The notes under the pieces: model-generated
The model's input: only the letters and a program-made list of their open reading frames with translations
What the model was told of the DNA's origin: nothing
The model's database searches: none
Position numbers and translations under genes: made by a program
Shown: piece after piece, positions 51,746-62,500 of the stretch
Layout: every line of letters begins with the position of its first letter
Position numbering within the stretch: position 1 is the first letter of the stretch
Origin: Pancytospora philotis
Lineage: Eukaryota > Microsporidia
Assembly (NCBI GenBank): GCA_023647555.1
Contig: JALRLY010000274.1
Location: 87,747 to 151,746, forward strand
DNA length: 64,000 nt
Direction of reading: 5' to 3'

Positions 51746-52834
51746 ATGCAGCGGGTCAGCTCCTTAAGCCGCAAAAAGGCGCTGCTGGCGAGCGCGGAGC
51801 CGCCGGCAAGCAGCGTGCAAGACTTCAGGACTAAAATCAACGCGCCGCTGTTGTTTCTCTTGGGTGCGCACGATAGGCGCATTGGCGACATACTGGGGCT
51901 GGAGAAGCAGCCGTCGGACGCGCGGATCCCCGTGGGCGAGGAGTTTCTGCGCGAGCGGAGCATATGCTTCGACACGTCCCTCGTGTTCAACTACGACTTG
52001 CGCCTTTATCGCAATCTCCGCGCCGTTACCGTCAAGGCCTCGAAGCGCGTGTATCTGAGTTCGTTCAACGGGAGCCAGCTGGAAAGGCTGACGATCGAGG
52101 CGGTGGAAGAGGTTAACGCCGACTTTGCAGATAGCGTCAAGATCCACACGCTTGTGCTGCGTGGGATTCGGTGGCAGTACTCGATGCTTGAGACCGTGCT
52201 CACCACCTGCAGACCGGATAAGCTGGTGCTTGAGAACGCGAGGTGCTACGACATAGGTAGCATCGAACACCACCAGCTGGTGCGCCTATTTTGCTCGCTG
52301 CAGCTCCTAGCCTTTGACTCGCACAAGAGCTTTGTTGGTGACAGCGCCTTTGAACAGATCGCCAAAAATGGCAAGATAATGAGCTACAGCTACAAAGAGG
52401 CGGACATTAGACTCCTTTACCGTGCGCAGGGCCCCTATCTGCGGGCCTGTGTACTTGAGCAGTACCAAGTTCCAATGAACGTGTGCGTTGATCATCTGCG
52501 CACTATCGAATACCTAGAGATCCACGGGAACAGCAACGTGACGTATTTGTCCAGCGGCCTCCCTGCACTGAGATGTTTGAAGCTGGTGGGCGTGCTGCTT
52601 GATGGTGCGCTGATCAAGGCGCTCGGCAGCATCAGGTCAGTTTATCTAATGCGCTGTCACTTCACTGCGGTCTCGTTTTATGATTTCGTGAAGGCGCTCG
52701 CCAGCTCTGCCCGCTACATCTGCTTCGACGCGACGCAGATCCCACTTGATGCGTTTGCCTTCATCAAAAGCACGCTCTCGTCCTGCCAGATCGTCGTGCC
52801 GGGCGTAGTCTCTTTCTACGTTGATAAGAAATGA
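51746..52834 (+). CDS. Leucine-rich-repeat-like protein, unknown
   Basis: 362 aa. Repeating 'L..L.L......' elements from ~residue 90 onward (LRAVTVKASKRVYLSS, LERLTIEAV, IHTLVLRGI, DKLVLENA, IEYLEIHGN, LRCLKLVGVLL, IRSVYLMRCHF) form a degenerate LRR solenoid. The N-terminal ~60 residues are less regular. No signal peptide or TM. Microsporidia carry expanded LRR families, but this copy is isolated. The ATG at 51746 follows CAAATTTTGAGCCAT. Confidence 0.6.
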   Translation: MQRVSSLSRKKALLASAEPPASSVQDFRTKINAPLLFLLGAHDRRIGDILGLEKQPSDARIPVGEEFLRERSICFDTSLVFNYDLRLYRNLRAVTVKASKRVYLSSFNGSQLERLTIEAVEEVNADFADSVKIHTLVLRGIRWQYSMLETVLTTCRPDKLVLENARCYDIGSIEHHQLVRLFCSLQLLAFDSHKSFVGDSAFEQIAKNGKIMSYSYKEADIRLLYRAQGPYLRACVLEQYQVPMNVCVDHLRTIEYLEIHGNSNVTYLSSGLPALRCLKLVGVLLDGALIKALGSIRSVYLMRCHFTAVSFYDFVKALASSARYICFDATQIPLDAFAFIKSTLSSCQIVVPGVVSFYVDKK

Positions 52835-53093
52835 GTGGGAAGTGCGATTATTTATAGACCAGTGTTGTGCTAGTATTACTGATTGTCTCTGTCGGTCAGT
52901 ACAAAGCCCCAGCTATCATACGCGATGAGCCTCATACTAAATGCGACACCCCAGTTAACTGCCATCTGTGCGCGCGAGACCGATGCTCAATAAATTAAGT
53001 TCTATGCTTACACGGCGTAAAAACCATCTAGAGTATGGTATTTGCTTTGTACTGGTCTCCTGCTGATCTACTGAACTAAAAATTTGCTCCAGC

Positions 53094-53951
53094 ATGCCGC
53101 GCGAGCACAGCATCGGATGGCCGGTTGATGCTATCGTCGACACCGGCGAGCACATTGCGCTTGGGTGCTACCAGTACTCTGGCGAGCGCAGCGGGCGGGT
53201 ATTTTATCTCGACAGAGAAACGCACAGCGTCGCGTCTGAGCTCCCTACAACCGGCACGCTGGCGCTGTGCTTCCACGCAGGACTGTTGTACTGCGCGAAT
53301 GCCCAGAATATTTCGGTCTACCGCGCGGACGAGCTCGTCCGGCGCGTGGATACGCTCGGTATAAACACTTACATCGACTGCGCCGAGCACGTGGCCGTCG
53401 CCAGCACGGACGGGCATCTGAGGCTGTACGACTACAGCCTAAGCCTGGTCAAGGAGCTGGCAGTTTCGAATGACACTGTCTGGGTCGTGAAGAGGATCGG
53501 AGACGCATATTACATAGGCACCGAGGAGGGGCTTGCGTACCGCTACCGGCTCGCCACCGACAGACTCGAAGCTATAGGCGGCCGGCGATCCGGCATCATC
53601 GACTTCCTGGAGATCGACGGGCTGCTCTATGTCTCATCCTACGACGATAGCGTTGAGGTATTCAGCATTGCGGATCTGGCACCGGTAAAGGCACACAAGA
53701 AAGTCGGCTCCCTGTGGAAGATGGTGCCATACGGCCAGTTTATACTAGCCGCCAGCATGTACGACGGCCTGCAGATTTTCGACAGGGAGTTCAACCTGCT
53801 CAGGCGAGTCCCCACCGGCTCCATCTGCTACGGGCTGTGCCTCTCGCAGGGCAGGGCCGTCTGGTCCTCGTTCTACGACAACGCGATATACAGCGCGGAT
53901 CTCTCGGCGCTTACCGATCCCACAGACCAGAGCACAAATAAAGGCGTATAA
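53094..53951 (+). CDS. DPH7: DPH7-like WD40 protein (diphthine methyl esterase)
   Basis: 285 aa beta-propeller. DPH7 landmarks: an early 'ALGCYQYSGERSGRVFYLD', compare 'GTYQ......G.L.LY', 'TSYDDSVEVF'-like 'SSYDDSVEVFSI', 'KVGSLWKMVPYGQFILAASMYDGLQIFD', compare 'GGVWR.KW.P....LLAACMHNGF.I', and 'ICYGLCLSQGRAVWSSFYDNAIYS', compare 'YGADW......SCSFYDH.L..W'. DPH7 completes an intermediate step of diphthamide synthesis on eEF2. Canonical WD dipeptides are mostly lost. The ATG follows AAAAATTTGCTCCAGC. Ends 10 bp from the convergent gene. Confidence 0.72.
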   Translation: MPREHSIGWPVDAIVDTGEHIALGCYQYSGERSGRVFYLDRETHSVASELPTTGTLALCFHAGLLYCANAQNISVYRADELVRRVDTLGINTYIDCAEHVAVASTDGHLRLYDYSLSLVKELAVSNDTVWVVKRIGDAYYIGTEEGLAYRYRLATDRLEAIGGRRSGIIDFLEIDGLLYVSSYDDSVEVFSIADLAPVKAHKKVGSLWKMVPYGQFILAASMYDGLQIFDREFNLLRRVPTGSICYGLCLSQGRAVWSSFYDNAIYSADLSALTDPTDQSTNKGV

Positions 53952-53961
53952 TTTATTCAGA

Positions 53962-54492
53962 CTACTCTTTGCTCTCGTACAGCTCCTCAAGGCTGCAGTA
54001 TACGAGCGCGTCCATCAGATTGTCGATCCGCAGGGCGCTCTTGAGGCGCAGGGCATACTCGGAGTCCTCGGGCAGCTTTTTGTTGAGGGCGAACGAGACC
54101 TTGTACCGCAGGCGCCGCTGGTGGTAGACCAGCTTGCACTTCTTGAGCTCCAGCGCGATCTCGAGGATCTCGGGGTTGCTGATGAACTGGTCGAAGAGCT
54201 CCTCGGGGTTCTCGTGGTACTCGAGGCCGAGGATCTTCAGGCCCCGCTGCACCAGCTGCGCGTGCTGCATCTCGATGGCCGCGTTGATCTGCGTCTGGCG
54301 CTCCGTCTCGAGCTGCTTGTGCGGCATCTTAAAGTTTATCTTGCTCGGCTGCATGCGCTGCAGCGCGTGCAGATGCGCCTTCTTTTCCGGCATGTTGATG
54401 GCATTCCTGTGGTAGTCCTTGCAGAACGCGTAGATGTTCTCGTTGTTCAGATACTGCATCGGAATCGTGTCGTCGCTGCCCCCGTTCTCCAT
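53962..54492 (-). CDS. Hypothetical helical protein
   Basis: 176 aa, helical, no TM. Segments 'LNNENIYAFCKDYHRNA', 'ETERQTQINAAIEMQHAQLVQRGLKIL', 'PEILEIALELKKCKLVYHQRRLRYKV' and the acidic C-terminus 'YCSLEELYESKE'. The ATG at 54492 is preceded by TTTTTAGCCC, the local start signal, and codon use is GC-rich, so it is a real gene. Family not recognised. Confidence 0.6.
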   Translation of the reverse strand: MENGGSDDTIPMQYLNNENIYAFCKDYHRNAINMPEKKAHLHALQRMQPSKINFKMPHKQLETERQTQINAAIEMQHAQLVQRGLKILGLEYHENPEELFDQFISNPEILEIALELKKCKLVYHQRRLRYKVSFALNKKLPEDSEYALRLKSALRIDNLMDALVYCSLEELYESKE

Positions 54493-54848
54493 GGGCTAAA
54501 AAGCGGGCGCAGTTCATGAGCGGGCTGCGCAGCATACGGATGGCTGCGCATGCAGAGTATCTAAGACCGGTGCACGTTTCAACGCGCATGCAGTTGCCGG
54601 CAAGCGAGCGCGCGGCTCTCCATTCTCTGCCAGCACAGAATTTTCACCGGGCAACCACGAATTGCTGAGGCGGCAGATGGCCATGAGTGCCAAGACATGG
54701 AGTAGCGCTCCCGAGTAAAGTTTTAACTATCTGTGCTGCATGCCGTATATACAGCAGGTCTAGTGCCTGCACAGATATGATCCGCGTGCTTATCACTGTC
54801 TGTCATTGCGCAGACTTTTGCGAAAGGCAAAAAAGCCGTGTTTCGCCC
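54493..54848. other. Divergent intergenic region
   Basis: 356 bp. A frame open upstream of the next gene from 54687 is not supported by a start signal. No RNA gene seen. AATTTTCACCGGGC at 54639-54652 resembles the AAATTT/GGG start blocks but has no ORF attached. Confidence 0.4.
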
Positions 54849-55112
54849 ATGATTGAGAACCTGCGCCAGACCAGGAAATTCTACGCGATGATGATTGCTC
54901 TTCTGGCTGTGCCGCTGTTGTTTGTCATCCACATGGGGTACATCACCAGCATTCCCTACGTTCCCACGATGCTCATATTCCGCTTCCCCGCGCTCTGCGT
55001 GCTTACTGTCATTTACATTCAGTTCGTGATGACCGTCCTTGCTCTGCGTCTCCGGCTGAGGCTGCGCCGCGCCGCATCCGTAAAGCAGCAGAAGCAGAAG
55101 CACAGGGACTGA
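54849..55112 (+). CDS. Small two-TM protein (VMA21-like topology)
   Basis: 87 aa from the ATG at 54849, preceded by TTTCGCCC. A short N-terminal polar part (MIENLRQTRKFYA) is followed by two TM helices, MMIALLAVPLLFVIHMGYI and FPALCVLTVIYIQFVMTVLAL, and a basic tail RLRLRLRR..KQQKQKHRD. The topology and the 'M..L..P.....' first helix recall the V-ATPase assembly factor VMA21, whose tail also ends in basic residues. This is suggestive only. Confidence 0.5.
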   Translation: MIENLRQTRKFYAMMIALLAVPLLFVIHMGYITSIPYVPTMLIFRFPALCVLTVIYIQFVMTVLALRLRLRLRRAASVKQQKQKHRD

Positions 55113-55341
55113 CGGAGTGCCCGCCAATAATAAATGCTTAGTGGCTCATTTTGTTGACTGTTGACACACCCCGGAAAACGTTCAGCACTGAAAACTTACG
55201 CGGATATACTGGTAATTACTTTATTTATGACAGTTGCCGCACCTACGCTAGGAACAGCGATCTCGGACAGTAGCAACGCTAATACAAATGGACAAGCTGG
55301 CACAATTATCCTCTTCTCGTTGCAGTTTAAAATGCAGAATC

Positions 55342-58278
55342 TCAACTGTCGTTCTCCTGCAGCACCTCCTCGGCCTCGTCGATCAGGGCGCGGTTCTCGT
55401 CGGCATACTCGAGCGCCTGCTGGTAGATGCTCTCCGCAATCTCGGTGAGCGAGTGCGTCGGGCCGTTGTACAGAATGCAGTTGTCCAGCATCATCTTGAA
55501 GTCCTCCACAAACGCGGAGAACCGCTTGTAGGCAAACGCCCGCACACGCGCGCGCATCGTGCTAAAGTCCACAGGGTTCCTGACGATAAGCGGGTAGTTC
55601 GGGAACTTCTTCGTCGAGACCGGACGGTGGAAGGCATTGGAGAACGGAATGGCCATGAACCGGCTGAGGAGCTTGTTCATGAGATCCTGCAGGACGATGC
55701 GCGCGCGCCGCTTCTCCGTCTCGAACTTCTTCTTGGTCGAGCGCGCAGCGCTCACGTACTTCGGACAGGTCTTGTTCGTCTTCATGTGACCCGACTGGCC
55801 GCAGTTGGAGCACGTGAGCGAGCCCTTCTTGTCCTCGGGCGTTTTAGACTTGGCCTTGAGGTACGCCTTGACAAGCCGCGGATCGTACAGCTCCTCGGTG
55901 CGCTGGACCGTCTTCCCGTTCTCCACGTACGTCCGCCGGATGGTCAGCAGCGGCTGGCCAGAGGCCGGGGCGCGCCTCGGCGGCGCCTTCGCATGCTCGG
56001 GCGCGCTGCTTTCCGGCTCCGGCGCGCTGAACTCGGGCGCCTTAGCAAGCGACAGGAACTCGAGCTGCTTGGCCCATATCCGGTCGACCCGCTCCTTGTA
56101 GGACGCCTGGTGCTCGGCGAGGATCTTTCTGTTCTCGGCCTCGTTGCCTTTGCGGAAGCGCACGCGCCTGAAGGAGAAGAGAATGCTCTCCATCTCGTCG
56201 CTGCTGAACAGCCCTGGCGAGGCGAGCCGGCTGTCCAGCTTGCCGCGCGAGCGGCGCGCAGAGAGCTGCAGCAGGCCGCGCCCGTTCGCCGCGTTGACAA
56301 AGTTCCTCGTCAGGACCCAGCTGGGCGTGTAGCTCGCCGTCTCCTCGTCGCCGTCCTCCGTGCAGCGTAGCCCGAGCTCCTGCATGCGCAGCTCGCACGC
56401 CAGCATGCTCTCGTACTGGCACATCTCCTCGGGCGTGACCAGCTTGCGGATGTCCTCCTCGCACATGACGGAGTGCGGCTCGCGCAGCATCCAGATGTTG
56501 TCGCGCCCCTTCTTGATGCAGTCGGCGTACTCCTTGAGCCACTTCCGCTTGCTGCCCTCCGAGAAGTACGGGAACATCTGGTCGAGATCGGACATGAGCA
56601 GGCTGTCGCCCTTCGCAAAGGCGCGGTGCGCAGCCACCTTCAGCCGGTCCTTGCAGAACTGATTCAGCTTGCGCGAGTGCGGCGCAAACACCTCCTCCTT
56701 GGGCAGCTCCTGCCCGGCGAGCATAACCGACTCGACCGGCCGCACCACGATCCTGTGGCCGTCAAGGACGCACAGGTACGTCCCCGTCTGCTGGTGGCCC
56801 ACGACCGGCGCAATGAACAGGTTGTTCCCGAGCGTCTGCACAACGCTGCCCGGCCCGATGTCGCCGTAGCCGAAGAAGGGCGCGTCCTCGCCGTGCTCGA
56901 GGGCGATGCAGCCAGCAGGGCACGGCTCGTCCCCCGCGTCGCTCGTGCGGTAGTATTTGTTGAACAGGGAGACCATCCCGGGGTTTACGACGAAGGGCGG
57001 CTCGTCCTCGAAGTACTCGACCACGCGGAACTTGCTCTGGTCGGCAAGCGTGATCTCCGCAGCGCCGCGCCCGGCGTCCTGCTTCCGGTCGGACGCCGGC
57101 CCGAGCACGTACTCGGTCTGCCCGAGCCGCAGCGGGGGCCGGTGGAAATTCTTCAGCTCCTCCTTCGTGAGATTGGCCTTGTAGAACCGCTCGTCCAGCC
57201 GCAGCGCGACCGCGCAGTGCTGCACGCCGAAGGTGCCGAGCGACACCTTCTTGCCCTCCAGCGAATAGTACTTATCGTTGCTGATGTTGTACTTGTTGCG
57301 CACAGCGCGCTCCGCCTGGCCCTTCCGCTTGCCCTTGTTCTTCTTCTTCTCCTCGACGCGCTCAAAAATCAGATTCGGATCATCGACGTACAGAGTCATG
57401 TAGTTGCGCGTGAGCGTGTCCTCGTCGTAGAAAATATTCTCCTCCCACGCATCAGCAAGCAGGTTGTTCACGTACTCCTTGATCTGCACGCTGCTCGACG
57501 TGCTCGCGAGGGCCACCGCATTGTCCCTGTCCGCGTCGCTGCGGGCGGCGCCGCTCAGATTCTCCTTGGCAGAGGCGTGGTCCCAGCCGTCGGCCTCGTC
57601 GGCCTGGCGCGCCCCGAGCCGCGCTGCGTCGGCGTCGGCATCCACCCAGCCGTCGTCCTCGCGCTCATCCGCGCCCGCCACGGCGCTGGACTCGACGACC
57701 TCGTCCCAGCGCTCGTCCAGCAGCTGATCGATCTCATCGTAGGCGCCATCGGCCGCCGCACCGCCCGCTGTCTGCTCGGTGGCGCTGCTCTCGGCGCCGC
57801 GCCCAGACACGCCCTCGTACAGCGCCTCCGCCTCGCCGACCATCTCGTCGACCTCCTCCTCCCACTGCACAACGTCCACGGGGTACCTCACGTCCTCCGC
57901 AGCGTCCTCCTTGATCAGCCGGTCGTACTGCGCCCTGATCTCCGCCTCGAAGCTGCGCGCCTTCATGTACTCCCGCATCGTGGACGTGCGGCCGCCGCTG
58001 AGCGTCTGCAGCGTGGACTGCACGCTCTTGGTGAGCGACACGCAGTTGCGGAAGCGGTGGCTGTCGTCGACCTCGAACACGATCGACTCGTGCGTGCTCT
58101 TGCGCGGCCTGAAGCGCTTCAGCTTGTACTCGTACGGCACCGGGTTCACCAGGAAGCGTATGAAGTCCGCCTTGCCGTCGCCGCAGTCGCCCTCGTAGGT
58201 ATTGTCCGTGGGGATGCTCCTGTCCGCGAACAGGCTCTCCGAGTCGGCGGTGCTGTTGCTCGTTTCGTAGTCGGCCAT
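55342..58278 (-). CDS. TAF1: TAF1, largest TFIID subunit
   Basis: 978 aa. The TAF1 core (DUF3591) is clear: 'LTRNYMTLYVDDPNLIFE', 'YNISNDKYYSLEGKKVSLGTFGVQHCAVALRLDERFYKANLTKEELKNFHRPPL' and 'GDIGPGSVVQTLGNNLFIAPVVGHQQTGTYLCVL'. A winged-helix region follows, then the zinc knuckle CSNCGQSGHMKTNKTCP (~820-836) and one C-terminal bromodomain (~865-975) with 'FPNYPLIVRNPVDFSTMRARV' and 'DNCILYNGPTHSLTEIAE'. It scaffolds TFIID at promoters; the bromodomain should read acetylated histones. Only one bromodomain, against two in animals. The start at 58278 adjoins GCGCCC, with AAATTTTT ~25 bp up. Confidence 0.93.
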   Translation of the reverse strand: MADYETSNSTADSESLFADRSIPTDNTYEGDCGDGKADFIRFLVNPVPYEYKLKRFRPRKSTHESIVFEVDDSHRFRNCVSLTKSVQSTLQTLSGGRTSTMREYMKARSFEAEIRAQYDRLIKEDAAEDVRYPVDVVQWEEEVDEMVGEAEALYEGVSGRGAESSATEQTAGGAAADGAYDEIDQLLDERWDEVVESSAVAGADEREDDGWVDADADAARLGARQADEADGWDHASAKENLSGAARSDADRDNAVALASTSSSVQIKEYVNNLLADAWEENIFYDEDTLTRNYMTLYVDDPNLIFERVEEKKKNKGKRKGQAERAVRNKYNISNDKYYSLEGKKVSLGTFGVQHCAVALRLDERFYKANLTKEELKNFHRPPLRLGQTEYVLGPASDRKQDAGRGAAEITLADQSKFRVVEYFEDEPPFVVNPGMVSLFNKYYRTSDAGDEPCPAGCIALEHGEDAPFFGYGDIGPGSVVQTLGNNLFIAPVVGHQQTGTYLCVLDGHRIVVRPVESVMLAGQELPKEEVFAPHSRKLNQFCKDRLKVAAHRAFAKGDSLLMSDLDQMFPYFSEGSKRKWLKEYADCIKKGRDNIWMLREPHSVMCEEDIRKLVTPEEMCQYESMLACELRMQELGLRCTEDGDEETASYTPSWVLTRNFVNAANGRGLLQLSARRSRGKLDSRLASPGLFSSDEMESILFSFRRVRFRKGNEAENRKILAEHQASYKERVDRIWAKQLEFLSLAKAPEFSAPEPESSAPEHAKAPPRRAPASGQPLLTIRRTYVENGKTVQRTEELYDPRLVKAYLKAKSKTPEDKKGSLTCSNCGQSGHMKTNKTCPKYVSAARSTKKKFETEKRRARIVLQDLMNKLLSRFMAIPFSNAFHRPVSTKKFPNYPLIVRNPVDFSTMRARVRAFAYKRFSAFVEDFKMMLDNCILYNGPTHSLTEIAESIYQQALEYADENRALIDEAEEVLQENDS

Positions 58279-58611
58279 GGGCGCGGCGCAGTGAGCGGAA
58301 AAATTTGGGCCCGCCAGGCGCAGCTGCGGCGGCCGCAGCGTGGCATCTGATGCTGCGCGCCTATAGCAAATGACTATGGTGACTCCGTTTGCGTCGATCT
58401 GCAGTCAGCCTAAAACTGGAACTGCTCCAAATACGGTAATGCACAGCAAGTTTAAAGTCAGCATGCAGCAGATTATTACGATAGCACAGCTGCTTCTAAT
58501 AAGGACTTGCTTCGCAGCCGTCTACCGCCAGTACAACGCGCACCAGCTGTAACTCCTGCGGCCAGAAGCTTTCTCTGGTTCGAAAATTTTTAGCGAACCA
58601 AAGTCCAGCCA
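58279..58611. other. Divergent intergenic region
   Basis: 333 bp between TAF1 and the next plus-strand gene. GAAAATTTTTAGCGAACC at 58580-58597 is the start signal of 58612. No gene seen. Confidence 0.5.
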
Positions 58612-59361
58612 ATGGCGGAGAGTCAAGCGCAGAAGCACACAGCTCACAAGAAAAAGCAAGCGGCGCCGAAGCAGCACGGTGCCAGGAAGGAAATCACACA
58701 CACCGAATTTATGGGCTTCATGGACCGCTTCTACGAGGCGCTCACGCTGGCGCAGTACCGCGATTTCGCGGCGGCCCCGACCGGCAGCGAACGCAAGGCT
58801 GACCCGGAGTGCTACCGCCGCTACTCCACGGCGCTCAAGAATAGGCTGTGCAACTGCTACATCTTCGACGAGAGCGTGCCCGTGGAGGACGTGCGGTTCG
58901 ACACCGAGCTCGTCCCGCGCATGCCCATCTTCTTCGAGTTCGACGCGCGCGACCCGGCGATGGCATTCTTCAAGGAGAACGCGATTCTCGACAGTTTCCA
59001 GCGCGGGGACGACAAGCACGAGGACCAGCAGCTGGCCCGCCAGATCGCGGTGAACGGCCTGCGCAGGGAGAAGATCGCGGCGGTGATAAAGGACAGGATC
59101 AAGGTCTCCGGGTACTTCCAGGCGTACAATTTGCTCCACCAGGAGCTGGAGACCATCTACAGGCGCACGCAGCTCAGGAAGAAAAACAGCCCTATCGCGG
59201 CGGAGCTGGATGGCATCAGGGCCGCCCTGGATAAGCTCGATGCGTTCTACGAAGCGTTTGGCGACCCCGAGCAGTTCACCGATGATGCATTTGTACACGA
59301 CGATGTGCTCTCCTCAGACTCGCTCGAGCTCGGCGACGGCGGCTTTAAGTACCTGGCGTAA
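58612..59361 (+). CDS. Hypothetical charged helical protein
   Basis: 249 aa. A basic N-terminal tail (KHTAHKKKQAAPKQHGARKE) is followed by a compact, mostly helical domain: 'FMGFMDRFYEALTLAQYRDFA', 'ECYRRYSTALKNRLCNCYIFDE', 'MPIFFEFDARDPAMAFFKENAILDSF', 'AYNLLHQELETIYRRTQLRKK'. The C-terminus is acidic. Probably nuclear, by its basic tail and its divergent position to TAF1, but this is inference. Not recognised. Start signal present. Confidence 0.6.
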   Translation: MAESQAQKHTAHKKKQAAPKQHGARKEITHTEFMGFMDRFYEALTLAQYRDFAAAPTGSERKADPECYRRYSTALKNRLCNCYIFDESVPVEDVRFDTELVPRMPIFFEFDARDPAMAFFKENAILDSFQRGDDKHEDQQLARQIAVNGLRREKIAAVIKDRIKVSGYFQAYNLLHQELETIYRRTQLRKKNSPIAAELDGIRAALDKLDAFYEAFGDPEQFTDDAFVHDDVLSSDSLELGDGGFKYLA

Positions 59362-59559
59362 GATAGGACCTGTGTTTAATAAATTTGCGAATATCTGGTT
59401 TTTACACGCCGTACCGAATACTGCGGGGCTGCACTTTGCATTTTCTCCCGCTCACTCTAGTTACTACATGTGTATACTACATGCGTATAACGTAAATGAA
59501 TCGGCCCCCTGCAGTTCGCGCTCGAAGATCCTGTTATTGCGAAGAAATTTTTTGTCGCC

Positions 59560-62500
59560 ATGTCGCACATTTTCTGCAGTAAGCCGGAGCGCGTCTGCGA
59601 GCGCGTCGCCAGGATCACGGATGCGTTCAAAATGAATCCGAAGCGCGTCCTCGCCTACCTCGCCGAGCAGATCGTGGACTGCCAGGCCTGCCAGGTGGCT
59701 TTCTACGGCTCCGATGTTGAGGAGGAGCTCCGCCAGCAGCTGGACGAGCAGCTGTGCAGCGCTGTCCTCAGCCCGGATACGCCATGGCAGGTCCTCCAAC
59801 ACAAGCACAACCTGCGAGTGCTTATTGAGCGCGCGTCGGGTACGAGAGCCACCTTCGGCTTCAAGGGATTATTCATTGTCATGTTCGGCAGCGCGCCGCC
59901 GGGGAGCGTCAACATCAGTCTGGACGGTGAGACCCTCGGCAAAGAAGAGCTTGGCCTCTTCCTGGAGGCCGCCAGGAGTCTGGCTGAGGCGCCGGAGCCG
60001 AGAAACCGCGGCAAGCATCTCGGTAAAATACAAAGGTGTCTCTACGCCTTCAGAATTTACCTTGAAGCGGAGCATTCCTATGTTACGGACGAAATTGTCT
60101 CGGCAGTATCGGATTTCCATGTCGCGGTGAAAGCCTGCGGGCAATACGAGGTAGCGCCGGCGCTCGACGCTATTCTGGGGGCGATCCTAGCGGTCTTCCG
60201 CAGCAGAAAGGTCGATATCCGCCGCTTCTATGCAGATGTCAGGGAACTGCTCGCGTCGGGCGCATACTACAGACTGGACAGCGCTGCGGGCTGTTCGCTG
60301 CTCTTGCGCGAGCTGAACCTCCAGCAGCTGTGCTACAATAGCCTCGGCCCCGACAGCAAACAACTTCTGGAGTGTCTGCTGGATGACTTCCAGACGCTGA
60401 ACATGGCCGAGGTCATCATGGCCAACCCGAACTTCGGGGGCGTCGTGCGCGCGGTGCTGTTCGCTCAGGCGGCGGATCCGCGCCTGGCAGCCCGCGCTAC
60501 CCGGTTCATCCGCGCCGTTGTGTTTACCGCGCTGCAGTGGCTGTCCCACTGCCAGTCGAGCTTTATCGATGAGATATGCGCCATCCCACCACAGACACGC
60601 AGCGACTGCCGCTACAGCCTGCTCTACCTATCCATCTTCGGCCGTTGGCGCGTGCCGGTACCGCCAGAGCCCGGGCCGCTTACAGCTGTGCTGATCGCGT
60701 TGCAGAGCGCCGATCCTGCTTCGTCGTGTACCCACACCGCCCAGGCACTAGAAGTAATCTGCGCGGATCTGGAGGAGCTGCGTTCCCTTGGTATCGACGC
60801 TGCCAAGGTGACTAGTCTGTCTCAGCTGATTGACAGTATGCGCCGCATGCCCGTTCAAAGCGCGGCAGTCCCGGACTATTGCAAAGCCCTCGAGCCTGTA
60901 GCAGCCGACATTAACGCACCTGTCTCCCCGCTCCAAAAGGTGGGAATTGTAATCAGCGATGCTACCGTAGCACCCCGGTCCTCCAGAAAAATGATCTGCA
61001 TCTCGCTCAAGTCTCGGCATGCGCGCGAGCACGGCGTTGACCAGCAACTTGATGTCTTTGATTCTTTCTCCGATACATCGATCGAGGTGTTCGGCGATGA
61101 GTCTATAGAGGAGACGCTTCTGCCGGCAGATTGCAGCGAGCGGGATAGAAGCGATGAGGCACTGCAGTCCTCGGATGCTGAGACTGTTTCTAGCCTCCAT
61201 AAAAATAAAAACGATAACTCTGCCGCGAACACTAAGCTTAATCTCAGCATGGAGGGCAAGCTGTCCTGCCCAGAGGATCAAGCGGTCAGGAGGGTTGCTC
61301 CCTTAATCACGATCCGTAACCCACGACCTAAACCTAGAAAGGCGCAGGCAGAGATGGTTCATCCGCAACATGCAACGCGCTCACTGCACCCCGGGAACCC
61401 TACGGCTACTAGTGGTGTGAGCCTGCGCGTGTCATCCTCAGACGAGGATCTCGCTGTTATAGAGCAGGGAGCGCGAGAACAGCCACAGATTGTAAAAAGC
61501 GCGGCCGCGCCCAACATGCTGAACAGCTTCGACAGAATCAGGGAGAACGTGGCCTTAATCATGAGAGGCTCGCACGAGCGGGAGTCTGTTATTATTGATA
61601 ACCAAGCTGCTTTGAAGAGGGCAAATGCTCTGCTTAGGAGTGACGGCGCACCGGATAAGCGGGCAGCGCCTACCACTGCGCAAAAAGCACCCGTGTCCGC
61701 GAAACCTACTGATCGTACACAACTCAAAGAAAGCAAAGTAGAGCCAGGCAACGATTTCTTCCAGGAGTTCCTGGGCCTCGATGCGCTGCTTCCGCAGGGC
61801 GTGGCCAAAATTCCAACCAGCTTTGCGAACTACAGCGAGTACCACAGCACATTTAATCTACTGCGGCTGCACGAGATCAGATCAGCGGTCGTGTCCAGCC
61901 TCGAAGTCGGCTCTCCGCACAGAACCTGCATTGTCACGGCGGTGGAGCCGCGAATTGAGATGGACGTGAGCGGCAGCAACGTGTGCGAGTACGACCTCAT
62001 ATTCTTTACGCGCGGGTCATTGAAGGCCGATTCCAAGGCCGTGCTTAATCTGCTCAGACGGGGCGAGCTGTACTCTGGTGAAGCGGGTTACTTTATCGGA
62101 CTCGTCGATGAGGTCATATACGGCAAGGAGGCTGCCGACGAGCGTTCCGCAAACACGGGCACTATTGCACGAGTCATCATCGGCGGCCAGCGAGCTGCGC
62201 TCGTCCCCGGCGACACTTACCGCTACAGACTGATAGAGAGCACAACGACGTGGCTCCGCGAGTTCCATGCGCTGAAGGCGCTGCAGACGAGCCCGTTGCT
62301 CCAGAAGATCCTAAACCCTGTGTGGTTCAAGCCCAGCGAGACGGTATCAAGCACAAGTGTTTCAGGCAATGCAAATGGAAAAAGATGGGCCGTTTCGGCT
62401 CCCGCCTCCGGTCTTACAAATCTGTGCAAAGAGAAGCCAGGAGCGGCTTCAAGTATGTCAGATATGGAGAAGGCGCTCTGCCCCTCCCAGCGCCAGGCCG

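Noticed and set aside
55288..58350. Long plus-strand frames of 360 and 625 codons opposite TAF1
   Set aside because: They are antisense shadows caused by GC-rich third positions. Composition is R/L/V/H-rich without domains, and TAF1 on the other strand is unambiguous.
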